DNA from: Elusimicrobia bacterium RIFCSPLOWO2_01_FULL_64_13
GTDB lineage: Bacteria > Elusimicrobiota > Elusimicrobia > 2-02-FULL-39-32
Direction: 5' to 3'
NCBI GenBank assembly: GCA_001800095.1
Contig: MGUT01000070.1
Coordinates: 1,269-11,171, forward strand
Length of the DNA: 9,903 nucleotides
This document shows, one piece after another, positions 1-7,532 of this stretch. The position numbers were made by a program, and so were the translations under genes. The notes beneath the pieces are model-generated. The model made no database searches. It was not told the DNA's origin and saw only the letters and a list, made by a program, of their open reading frames with translations. Numbering within the stretch: the stretch's first letter is position 1; each line of letters starts with the position of its first letter.

Positions 1-1073
1 CAAAGCGCCGCGCCCGCGGCGAGAGCCGCCGCGTTCGGGACCCAGGTCAGGAGGACCGCCGGCGCCGCTCCCTGGTTGGACAGGGACACCGACAGCAGCA
101 GAAGCCCGTAGTAGAGCGCGACCACCACCAGGCTCATCCCGATGCCGGCCGACCGGCTCCCCTTCTTCAGCTTCACGCCCAGGGCGATGCCCAGGGCCAC
201 GAAGACGAACGGGGTGAACCCGGCCGCGATCCGGAGGTTCTGTTCCGTGAGGAGGGGGGCGGCGCTCACGTTCTTTTTCAGGGACTCATCGATGCCCGAA
301 CGCAGATCCCCTACGCTCATCTCCCGGACGGACGCGGACTTGGGCTCATCGCTCATTTCGGCGGGGACGCGCAGGGCGAACCGGTTGAATTTCGTGATGG
401 TGTACTGGCTCTCGCGGTCGGCGCTGGGCTGATGGATGGCGCCGTTCGCCAGCTCGATGACGAGCCCTCCGCCCGGGACCGCGCTCACCTCGCCTTCGGG
501 AGCCAGGATGCGGGTGGGGGACCCTTCCCGGTTCATCTTGTAGACCGTCACGCCGGAGATCCTGCGCTTCCTCCGGTCCATCTTCTCCACGATGACCTTG
601 TAATCCCCGAAATGGTTCATGACTTTCGGGGCGAAAAGGGCGAGGGGGTTCTTCTGGGCCACCGCGTAGTGGATGTTCCTGAACTCGCGGGCCGCCCGGG
701 GCGCCGCGTTCATGTTGAACTGGACGAGGAAAAAGCTCATGGCCAGGCCCAGGGCCAGATTGGGCCAGCTGTACTGGAAGACCGTCAGGCCCGCCGAACG
801 CAGGGCGGTCAGCTCTCCGTCCTCGGAGAGCCGGCCGTAGGCGAGGAAGGCGGCCAGGAGGGCCGCGATGGGCAGCGAAAGAGGCAGGAACATGGGTAAA
901 ATAAGGGAAAGCATCTTGAAAATGAGCGCCAGCCCCACGCCCCGGTTCAAAAAAAGGTCCATGAGATCCAGGATGTGGTTGAGCACCAGAAGGAACGTGC
1001 AGACTCCCAGGGCGACCGCGAAGGGGGGAATGAACTCGAAGACGATATAGCGTTGGAGCAGGCGGGGCTTCAT
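1..1073 (-). CDS. LptF/LptG-family LPS export permease, 3' end cut off by the window edge
   Basis: This is probably an inner-membrane subunit of the Lpt ABC transporter (YjgP/YjgQ family), which extracts lipopolysaccharide from the inner membrane and passes it to the periplasmic bridge. Reading from the ATG at 1073 gives 357 uninterrupted codons up to the edge; family members are usually about 350-390 residues, so only the C-terminal tail is missing. The N-terminus MKPRLLQRYIVFEF is typical of the family. Hydrophobic segments lie near residues 15-35, 48-78 and 97-115. The loop after the second carries the family motif GRLSEDGELTALRSAG (80-95). A hydrophilic stretch of about 150 residues fits the periplasmic beta-jellyroll, and three more membrane segments follow. 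Sequence alone does not separate LptF from LptG; Lpt function is inferred from the family. No Shine-Dalgarno site precedes the ATG, and the predicted transcription start lies almost on it. The gene is divergent from the SprA-like gene. Confidence 0.88.
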   Translation of the reverse strand, partial: MKPRLLQRYIVFEFIPPFAVALGVCTFLLVLNHILDLMDLFLNRGVGLALIFKMLSLILPMFLPLSLPIAALLAAFLAYGRLSEDGELTALRSAGLTVFQYSWPNLALGLAMSFFLVQFNMNAAPRAAREFRNIHYAVAQKNPLALFAPKVMNHFGDYKVIVEKMDRRKRRISGVTVYKMNREGSPTRILAPEGEVSAVPGGGLVIELANGAIHQPSADRESQYTITKFNRFALRVPAEMSDEPKSASVREMSVGDLRSGIDESLKKNVSAAPLLTEQNLRIAAGFTPFVFVALGIALGVKLKKGSRSAGIGMSLVVVALYYGLLLLSVSLSNQGAAPAVLLTWVPNAAALAAGAAL

Positions 1074-1081
1074 GGCGTTTA

Positions 1082-1090
1082 ATTATAGCA
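1082..1090 (-). promoter_or_regulatory. Extended -10 promoter of the LptF/LptG gene
   Basis: Read on the minus strand this is TGCTATAAT: a perfect sigma70-type -10 hexamer (1087 down to 1082) with the TG of an extended -10 element. At 17-bp spacing the -35 position reads AAGGGA, a poor match, which is common for extended -10 promoters. The expected transcription start is near 1075, only about 2 nt before the ATG at 1073, so the mRNA would be nearly leaderless. Confidence 0.6.
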
Positions 1091-1115
1091 TAAGAGGCGC
1101 CGCGTCCCTTCCCCA

Positions 1116-1144
1116 TTGAGCCCATCCGTCAAATGAGGTATAAT
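1116..1144 (+). promoter_or_regulatory. Sigma70-type promoter of the sprA-like/comFC transcript
   Basis: TTGAGC (1116-1121, four of six matches to TTGACA) and a perfect TATAAT (1139-1144) are separated by exactly 17 bp. The expected start is near 1151, giving a leader of about 23 nt before the TTG start at 1174. It lies back to back with the minus-strand promoter, the two -10 hexamers being 51 bp apart, so a regulator bound here could affect both genes. Confidence 0.65.
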
Positions 1145-1173
1145 TTTTTTCGGAATCCAGGGATGACCTCTAC

Positions 1174-4100
1174 TTGCGCTCTATAACCCGCAGCATTCTG
1201 ACAGGCCTTCTCATCGGCAACCTGGCCTGCCCGGCCGCCGCCCTGGCGGAAATGCTCCCCGCCCGATCCCCATCCATCCTCACCGAGGAAGAAATGGCGT
1301 TCCAACCCGCCCAACGCTCGAAAAAAGAGGTCTCCGAGCTGGAATTGTCCATCGAGAAAGCCCGCTTCATCCGCTACCGGCAGGACCGCTGGAACGAGAT
1401 GCGCCGGCGCCTGGAGTCGGGCGAGGCCCTCATTCCCGAGGCCGAGAAACCCGTTCCCACGGCGGAAAGGAAGGCGCTCCCCGCCCCGCCGCCCCTCGGC
1501 CCCGGCCTGAACGTGGTCCTGCCTTACGAATCCGGCCTCTCCATCTCCGGCCGGAAAGCCATCGACTTCAAGCTAAGCTCCACCATCTACCGCCAGCCGG
1601 ATTCGGGCAAGGGCCGGGTCAACAAATCCGATTTCACGCTCGAACAGCAGCTGCAGGTCCGGGTGAAGGGCACGGTCGGCCGCAAGGTCACGGTGAACGT
1701 GGACTTCGACGATACCCGCGGGGATGACCAGCGCGACATCTCCGTGACGTACAAGGGCGATCCCGACGAGGTCCTGCAGGAGGCCGCGTTCGGCGACATC
1801 TCCATCTCCCTCCCTTCCACGGAATTCGTCGGCTACTCGAAGTCCGTCTTCGGCGTGCGCGCCCAGCTCCTCTTCCGCCCTCGCTCCGGCTTCGCGCGCT
1901 ACTTCCCGTCCGCCCTCTGGCACCGCTACACGCCGAAGCAGATCCGGCTCTACCTGATCGGCTCGCGCACGAAGGGCATCACCAAGACCAAGCGCTTCAC
2001 GGGCAACTCCGTATTGCAGAGGAAGGAGATCGACGATATCGCCTATCCCCGCCGGCAGTTCTACCAGCTCGCCTTCGCCACCGGCCCCGCCCCGGGCAAG
2101 CTCGAACACCGGCCCATCGTGGTCGGCTCGGAGAAGATATTCGTGGACGACCAGAACCCCAACAACAACAACATCGACGAGAGCACGCGCACTTTCGCGA
2201 TCCACGAGCCCACTCTGACTTCGGTGGGAGGCGTGGACCCCTCCACCAGGGTCTTCCAGGGCCCGGCGGGGGAGAACACGGGCGTCTTCAAGCTTCTGGT
2301 GCCGGGAGTGGACTACACCGTGGACTACGTCAAGGGGACCATCCGCTTCCGCCGCGCCATCCAGATCACGGACATCGTCGCGGCCGACTACATCCCCGTC
2401 GGGTCCAACCAGCCCATCAGCCAGACCCTCGCCGGGGACGACCCCCGGGTCCCGCCGGACAAGAAGTCCACGGACCTCCTGAAGGGCTTCAAGCCCTTCC
2501 TGTTGAAGCCCGACGAGAGCCAGTTCTTCGCCACGCGCGAGGTCAAGAGCATCTACAACCTCGGAGACACGAACATCGTCCGGGACGACGGCCGGGGCAA
2601 CTTCATCCTCAAGATCGTCGACCTGAACCGCAACGAACCTTCGATCCTCGAGGGTCTCGATATCAGCACGGCTCCGCAGACCAAACCCGTGCCCAAATAC
2701 CCGCAGAACATCGACGTGGATTTCGAGACCGGCCTGGTGACCTTCATCTCCAGCGACACGTTCCGCACCCCGGACCCGAGGCCGTTCACGGACGACATCT
2801 ACATCTTCCGCGACCAGGTCCCTTCCTTCAAGAACCGCTACCGCATCTTCGCCGAATACAGCTTCCGCAAGGGCAACTTCAACCTGGACCAGGCCAACAT
2901 CGTTTCGCTGTCCGAGCAGGTCTTCGTGGACGGCCGCAAGATGACCCGCGACGTGGACTACTTCATCGATTACGACGTGGGCCTGGTGACCTTTTTCCGC
3001 CCGGACCAGATCCGAAGCGACTCCGTGGTCGAGATCACCTACGATTTTTCGCCTTTCGGCGGCCAGGGGGAGGAGACCCTGGTGGGCCTGCGCTCGGAAT
3101 GGCAGGTGACGGACCACTTCTTCTTCGGGAACTCGTTCCTTTTCAACTTCGCCCCCCGCACCCAGGGCGTCCCGGACCTGCGCTCCACGGCGCGCAGCAT
3201 CATGGTGCTCGAGGGCGACCTCAACATCACGGACCTGAAATTCGGCCGCTTTCCCATCGAGATCAAGACCATCTCGGCCGAGATCGCGCGGAGCATCAAG
3301 AACCCCAACACGGCGGGCAAGGCCATGATCGAGTCCTTCGAGGGCGTCAAGCTCGAGGACCAGGCCGGCCTGAACAAGGATTCCTGGCAGGTGGCCGCCA
3401 ACCCCTCGCAGGGCAATCCCATTTCCGCCGGCGGCGCTTTCGACCCCGGCTACGCCGCGACCCAGCAGGGCGGCCGCGGGGTCTTCCTGTCGAACGAGGA
3501 CTTCAAGGTCACGGACATCATACCGTCGGCCGCGGTCGAGCCCTCGGAGCAGATCCAGGCCTTGAAGCTCGACTACAACCTGCCCGGCCAGTACGAGGCC
3601 GCGTCCGTCGTCCAGACCTTCAGCCGCTCGGGCGTGGATTTCTTCACCAACCGCAGGCAGTTCCTGGAGCTCTGGATCCACGGCGACAATTCCCAGGCCG
3701 AGATGCGCTTCCGGCTGGGGGGCACAGCGGAGAGGAGCGACTCGGACCCTTCCGGAACGCTCAAGACCGAGGACCTCGACCGGAACAGCGCCTTGAGCCC
3801 GGGAGAGGACGTCGGCTGGAGTTTCCTCAATCCCGACGCCTCCACCGCCACGGTGGGGGCCGGCAACGGCCGGCTGGACACGCAGGACCTGGACGGCAAC
3901 GGCCGCCTGGACTCGGACGACACCCTCGGCAATTACTCCAACGAGATCGGCGGCGCCGGCAACCCCCTCCGCGAGGCGAACGGCGTGACGCACGCCAACG
4001 TGGACTGGGACGGATGGAAAGTGTTCCAGGTGCCTCTGAACATCACCACGACGGGCCAGGCGGAATGGTCCGCCGTCAAGCAGATCCGGGTCTCGGTCGT

Positions 4101-6786
4101 CAACCCGTCGGCGCTGGCCAAGTCCGGCACCCTCCGCCTGGGCAGGGTGTCCGTGGTGGGAACGCGCATCGCGGACGCCCAGGTCGATCCCTCCACCGCG
4201 CCCATTTCCGGCCGGGCTTTCGCGGCCAATAACCAGGAGAACGCGGACTACCCTTCCCTCCTGACCCACCCGGACTTCCTGAACCTCCACGAGATCGAGG
4301 AGGACAACCCCAAGAGGCGGGAACAGGCCCTCCGGATCGAGTACCAGAGGACGGCCGCAGTGGAGATCGCCACGGTCACCACGAAGCGCACCTTCAGCCC
4401 GGCCCAGGATTTCTCCGAGCACGAAACGTTCAGATTCTTCCTTCACGGAGACAATTCCGGGTCGCGCTTCTTCCTGCGACTGGGCAACGCCGACAACTAC
4501 CTGGAATATCAGACCAATATCACTTTCGGGGGCTGGCGGCTGATCGAGCTGGACATCCTCGACAAGAACCGGGACGGCAAGCTCGACCGCAACGCCCCCA
4601 AACCCTTCGGCAAATGGACGGGCCAGAAGGGAAGCCCCTCCCTGCGCAACGTCGCCGAGATCACCATGGGGCTGGTCGCGGTCAACGGCGGTCCGGACTC
4701 GGAGGCCAAGTACGTCTACGTGAACGACATCCACCTGACCGATTCGGTGAAGATCGTCGGCAACGCCTGGCGCGCCCGAGGCGATTTCGCCTGGGCCAAC
4801 TGGGGCAGTTGGGGCGGATCCTGGCGGTTCGTGGACCGCAATTTCCAGACCCTCACGTCCGTGGGGTCCGGGGTGGACTCCAAGAACGGCAGCGGCTACC
4901 TGAATTTGAGCCGGATGAAATTCCTGCCCTTGAACTCGAGCTTCGGCTATTCCGAGACGATCACGCCCCAGATCCAGACCGTGGACGACCCCAACGTCCT
5001 GGTCTCCGTCATCAACGAAGGGAAGGTGATCTCCACGAACCAGAACTTGAGCGGCACCTTCTTCATGACGCAGCTCCCCCTCCTGCCCAACTCGGTGAAG
5101 AACAAGCTCCTCAACATCGACGGGTCCGTCGACCATTCCCTGACGACGCGGAGCGACGCCGAGCGCAGGGACGAGGCCTTCAACTACCGCTATGGAACGA
5201 GCTACACCTTCCCCTGGCGCCCGGATGTCCTGCCCACGCGCTTTTTCAAATTCCATCCCCTGCCCACGTCGCTGGCCTACAGCTTCAGCCGGGGCAAGTC
5301 CATCACGGAGCTCAAGGCCGACAACTCCCGCACGGAAAGCTTCACGGACAACTACAGCTTGAGGACGGCGTTCCAGTTCTTCCCCCAGTTCTCCCTGACC
5401 CCCTCCTACTCCTTGAGCCAGTCCTTCGAGGACAAGTCCCTCCTGGTGGACAATTTCGCGGTCACGCCGGCCACCGCTCCCCTGCGCGACCAGCTCGGCA
5501 AGGTCAATAAGACCCTGAACCAGTCCCTGTCCTTCTCGGGGTCCCTGCGCGTCCTCTCCTGGTTCGCACCCGGCTACAGCTACTCGATCACCACCAGCGA
5601 GACCCATAACGTCAACGAAGTGGTCTTCGGAACGAACACGTTCCGGCGCGGGGCGCTGAAGAACATCACGCGCGGCTCGAACGGCGACGTGTCCGCGTCC
5701 CTCTCTCCCAAGGACGTGTTCCAGTACATCCCTTACGTGCGCGGGATCAACCGCGCGATCAACACCATGAATTTCTCCGGGGGCTATTCCATATCGGACG
5801 GCGACAGCTACGAGAACATCGACGGCGGGTTCGACAGCCGCGACAAGCTGGTCATCCGCGGCAAGACCTTCAATCTGGAGGGCATGAACCCCAACGCCAG
5901 GCGCACCAGCCTCACGGCCACGGACACCAGCCGGCTCTCCGGGCGCTGGCAGCCCTTCGAGGGGCTCGCTTTCCTGCGCAGCCGGCTGTGGGCGCCCCTC
6001 AAGAACATCAACGGGTCCGGGACCTTCACCGAGACCGTCACCAAGCGCGACACCACGGGCACCCAGAGCGTCTCCTATTCGCGCGTCTGGCCCGATTTCA
6101 TCTTCTCCACCTCGGAGATCGAGCGCCCCCTCTTCCTCTCGCGCTGGATGCAGGATACGCGCCTGAACGGCAACTACCAGAAACGCGTCACCGAAACGCT
6201 GGGCCAGACCAAGTCCCTGGCCAACAGCCTGGGCTCGGACTTCACGTTCACTCTTTTCAGGCTCCTCCAGTTCTCATTGTCCTACACCAATTCCGTCCAG
6301 GAGGATTTCAATCTCCAGACCAATCAGCTGACCAACCGCACCCGCTCCCGCGGGATCAACGGGCAGGTCATCACGACGCTCAAGGTGGGGAATTGGCGCT
6401 TCACCCCGCATTACGACCAGTCCCAGAGCGAGTCCGAGGACGGCACCGGCAAGAAGACCTCCGACGTGGTGAACCGGAACGGCTCCCTCCAGGTCTTCGG
6501 CGACGTGAACATCCCCCGCTTCTTCCGCCTCCCCTTCGGGAAACAATTGGCCTTGAGCAACCGCCTGATCCTGACCGGGTCCTTCCGCTACGGCATCATC
6601 CGCGACAACGTGGACGAGACCAAGAGCAACGACACCTTCGACTCCAACGTGAACGGGGATTTCGAGATCACCCCCAACATCCGCGCCGCTTTCGGCGGCG
6701 GATACATGCGCGTGATGAACAAGGCCCGCAAGGAAGACGACTTCACCACCATCTCCGTCACTTCCAGGGTCACGATTCAGTTCTAG
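1174..6786 (+). CDS. sprA: SprA-like outer-membrane translocon protein (type IX secretion family), 1870 aa
   Basis: SprA is the giant beta-barrel that forms the outer-membrane pore of the type IX secretion system. The TTG at 1174 is the only usable start after the in-frame stop at 1141. It gives a signal peptide (hydrophobic core about residues 8-25) with likely cleavage after A23-L24-A25. The mature protein has no cysteine and ends SRVTIQF; the terminal Phe is typical of barrels inserted by BAM. SprA-like signatures are the block at about 124-233 (VTVNVDFDDT at 172-181, then FGDISISLPS), hairpins of the type DGxxxxxxVDYxIDYxxGxVTF (about 370-410, 511-525, 582-629), and VNDIHLTD (1183-1190), matching the VNELRLTD motif of SprA, followed by an Ala/Trp/Gly-rich stretch. 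Residues from about 1193 to 1870 look like barrel strands. Bacteroidota SprA is about 2300-2500 residues, so this form is short. A non-secretory giant porin is the main alternative. No gld or por partner gene lies in the window. Confidence 0.78.
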   Translation: MRSITRSILTGLLIGNLACPAAALAEMLPARSPSILTEEEMAFQPAQRSKKEVSELELSIEKARFIRYRQDRWNEMRRRLESGEALIPEAEKPVPTAERKALPAPPPLGPGLNVVLPYESGLSISGRKAIDFKLSSTIYRQPDSGKGRVNKSDFTLEQQLQVRVKGTVGRKVTVNVDFDDTRGDDQRDISVTYKGDPDEVLQEAAFGDISISLPSTEFVGYSKSVFGVRAQLLFRPRSGFARYFPSALWHRYTPKQIRLYLIGSRTKGITKTKRFTGNSVLQRKEIDDIAYPRRQFYQLAFATGPAPGKLEHRPIVVGSEKIFVDDQNPNNNNIDESTRTFAIHEPTLTSVGGVDPSTRVFQGPAGENTGVFKLLVPGVDYTVDYVKGTIRFRRAIQITDIVAADYIPVGSNQPISQTLAGDDPRVPPDKKSTDLLKGFKPFLLKPDESQFFATREVKSIYNLGDTNIVRDDGRGNFILKIVDLNRNEPSILEGLDISTAPQTKPVPKYPQNIDVDFETGLVTFISSDTFRTPDPRPFTDDIYIFRDQVPSFKNRYRIFAEYSFRKGNFNLDQANIVSLSEQVFVDGRKMTRDVDYFIDYDVGLVTFFRPDQIRSDSVVEITYDFSPFGGQGEETLVGLRSEWQVTDHFFFGNSFLFNFAPRTQGVPDLRSTARSIMVLEGDLNITDLKFGRFPIEIKTISAEIARSIKNPNTAGKAMIESFEGVKLEDQAGLNKDSWQVAANPSQGNPISAGGAFDPGYAATQQGGRGVFLSNEDFKVTDIIPSAAVEPSEQIQALKLDYNLPGQYEAASVVQTFSRSGVDFFTNRRQFLELWIHGDNSQAEMRFRLGGTAERSDSDPSGTLKTEDLDRNSALSPGEDVGWSFLNPDASTATVGAGNGRLDTQDLDGNGRLDSDDTLGNYSNEIGGAGNPLREANGVTHANVDWDGWKVFQVPLNITTTGQAEWSAVKQIRVSVVNPSALAKSGTLRLGRVSVVGTRIADAQVDPSTAPISGRAFAANNQENADYPSLLTHPDFLNLHEIEEDNPKRREQALRIEYQRTAAVEIATVTTKRTFSPAQDFSEHETFRFFLHGDNSGSRFFLRLGNADNYLEYQTNITFGGWRLIELDILDKNRDGKLDRNAPKPFGKWTGQKGSPSLRNVAEITMGLVAVNGGPDSEAKYVYVNDIHLTDSVKIVGNAWRARGDFAWANWGSWGGSWRFVDRNFQTLTSVGSGVDSKNGSGYLNLSRMKFLPLNSSFGYSETITPQIQTVDDPNVLVSVINEGKVISTNQNLSGTFFMTQLPLLPNSVKNKLLNIDGSVDHSLTTRSDAERRDEAFNYRYGTSYTFPWRPDVLPTRFFKFHPLPTSLAYSFSRGKSITELKADNSRTESFTDNYSLRTAFQFFPQFSLTPSYSLSQSFEDKSLLVDNFAVTPATAPLRDQLGKVNKTLNQSLSFSGSLRVLSWFAPGYSYSITTSETHNVNEVVFGTNTFRRGALKNITRGSNGDVSASLSPKDVFQYIPYVRGINRAINTMNFSGGYSISDGDSYENIDGGFDSRDKLVIRGKTFNLEGMNPNARRTSLTATDTSRLSGRWQPFEGLAFLRSRLWAPLKNINGSGTFTETVTKRDTTGTQSVSYSRVWPDFIFSTSEIERPLFLSRWMQDTRLNGNYQKRVTETLGQTKSLANSLGSDFTFTLFRLLQFSLSYTNSVQEDFNLQTNQLTNRTRSRGINGQVITTLKVGNWRFTPHYDQSQSESEDGTGKKTSDVVNRNGSLQVFGDVNIPRFFRLPFGKQLALSNRLILTGSFRYGIIRDNVDETKSNDTFDSNVNGDFEITPNIRAAFGGGYMRVMNKARKEDDFTTISVTSRVTIQF
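3661..4758 (+). repeat. Duplicated jelly-roll-like module with EF-hand-like loops inside the SprA-like protein
   Basis: Two diverged copies of one module lie at residues about 830-997 and 1086-1195. Copy 1 has FLELWIHGDNS then FRLG; copy 2 has FRFFLHGDNS then LRLG. Each continues with Asp-rich loops resembling calcium sites: D867-x-D869-x-N871 and D905-x-D907-x-N909-G910-x-x-D913 in copy 1, and D1130-x-N1132-x-D1134-G-x-x-D1138 in copy 2. A GW motif follows (W948, W1121), then a V-xx-I strand, and finally LRLGRVSV or YVYVNDIHLTD. Calcium binding is inferred from the loop spacing. The duplication is directly visible at protein level and is not detectable as a DNA repeat. Confidence 0.6.
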
Positions 6787-6793
6787 GGGGGGG
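6786..6793 (+). promoter_or_regulatory. G8 run serving as the likely ribosome-binding region of comFC
   Basis: Eight consecutive G bases begin with the last base of the sprA-like stop codon TAG and end 7 nt before the TTG start of comFC. A G-rich stretch at this distance can pair with the C-rich anti-Shine-Dalgarno end of 16S rRNA, and no better site exists in the 14-nt gap. Termination upstream and initiation downstream are close enough for translational coupling. Confidence 0.45.
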
Positions 6794-6800
6794 TCCGGGT

Positions 6801-7526
6801 TTGGGTCTTTCGGTCCGGAAACTGATCCTCGCGGTCCTGAACGCCTTCTGGCCCCTCCGCTGCCTCTCCTGCCGGAAGGGGCTTCCCCATGACTCCTCCC
6901 ATCCCCTCTGCGCCGCCTGCCGGGACCGCGTCCTGTCCATGCCGGACCCCGTCTGCGCCGTCTGCGGGACCCATCTTCCCGACGGCGGCGAGCATTGCCG
7001 GCGCTGCCGGAAGGAGGATTTCGCCTTCAGCGCCGTCCGCTCCTTCGGCCCTTACGACGGACCCCTGCGGGACCTGATCCGCCGCTTCAAGTACGGCGGC
7101 AAGGACCGCCTCGCCCGGACCCTGGCCGGCCTCCTGAAATCCGCCTGGGATTCCTACCCGGAGATCCGGTCCGCGGAGGTCCTGGCCTACGTGCCCCTGC
7201 ACCATGCCGCGGAAAGGGAGCGGGGATACAACCAGTCCCGACTCCTGGCAAAGGAGCTTGCCGAACTCCTGCCGGGAATGCCTCTCGCGGACGGCGCGGT
7301 CCGTAAGGTCAGGAACACCGCTTCCCAGACCCGGCTCACCCGCGAGGAGAGGGCGGAGAACCTCTCCTCCGCCTTTGCCGTCGAGGACGCGGGGCCTTTC
7401 AAGGGGAAGAACGTATTGATCGTGGACGACGTCTGCACCACGGGTTCGACATTGAACGAGCTGGCGAAGACCCTGCGCCGCGCCGGGGCCCGCCGGGTCT
7501 TCGGCTTAACTCTGGCAAGAGATTGA
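6801..7526 (+). CDS. comFC: ComFC/ComF-type phosphoribosyltransferase-fold protein with N-terminal zinc fingers
   Basis: ComF-family proteins are cytoplasmic, are needed for DNA uptake in competent bacteria, and are thought to act on incoming single-stranded DNA; they are also widespread in species not known to be competent. Starting at TTG 6801 gives 241 residues, a normal family length. Four CxxC pairs (C21/C24, C37/C40, C52/C55, C66/C69) form the two-site zinc domain. Then come FKYGGK (96-101), RGYNQSRLLAKELA, RNTASQTRLTREERAEN and the PRPP-binding loop VLIVDDVCTTGST (205-217). All landmark motifs are intact. The frame stays open far upstream inside the sprA-like gene, but that part is a shadow: family similarity begins only around KLILAVLNAFWPLRC. 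The gene lies 14 nt after the sprA-like stop with no promoter visible between, so it is probably co-transcribed. A role in uptake here is inferred from the family only. Confidence 0.92.
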   Translation: MGLSVRKLILAVLNAFWPLRCLSCRKGLPHDSSHPLCAACRDRVLSMPDPVCAVCGTHLPDGGEHCRRCRKEDFAFSAVRSFGPYDGPLRDLIRRFKYGGKDRLARTLAGLLKSAWDSYPEIRSAEVLAYVPLHHAAERERGYNQSRLLAKELAELLPGMPLADGAVRKVRNTASQTRLTREERAENLSSAFAVEDAGPFKGKNVLIVDDVCTTGSTLNELAKTLRRAGARRVFGLTLARD

Positions 7527-7532
7527 TACCAA

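Noticed and set aside
346..1125. A 259-codon minus-strand open frame overlapping the LptF/LptG gene
   Set aside because: It is out of frame with the permease and its translation is Arg/Pro/Gly-rich without membrane segments. The frame starting at 1073 matches the family along its whole length.
1116..1132. Weak dyad TTGA-N9-TCAA overlapping the plus-strand -35 region
   Set aside because: Four-base arms are too short to distinguish from chance.
1163..1186. Seven-codon ORF starting with ATG just before and overlapping the TTG start of the sprA-like gene
   Set aside because: The only Shine-Dalgarno-like bases (CAGGG) abut the ATG with no spacing, so they fit the TTG at 1174 better. Such a short frame is expected by chance.
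1222..1233. Possible lipoprotein signal (NLAC) in the SprA-like signal peptide
   Set aside because: The -3 position is Asn rather than Leu/Val/Ile, and an A-L-A site six residues later fits signal peptidase I, as usual for barrel proteins.
3099..4232. A 377-codon plus-strand open frame inside the sprA-like gene
   Set aside because: It is an alternate-frame shadow with Arg/Gly/Pro-rich translation and no recognisable domain.
1573..5607. A 1344-codon open frame on the minus strand, antisense to the sprA-like gene
   Set aside because: It is an artefact of high GC at third codon positions. Its translation is low-complexity (rich in G, V, E, R, D) with no domain, while the plus-strand frame gives a coherent secreted protein.
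5988..6800. Upstream extension of the comFC frame into the sprA-like gene
   Set aside because: The extension translates to Arg/Pro/His-rich sequence with no family match, and it overlaps a well-supported gene. The TTG at 6801 gives the normal ComF length.
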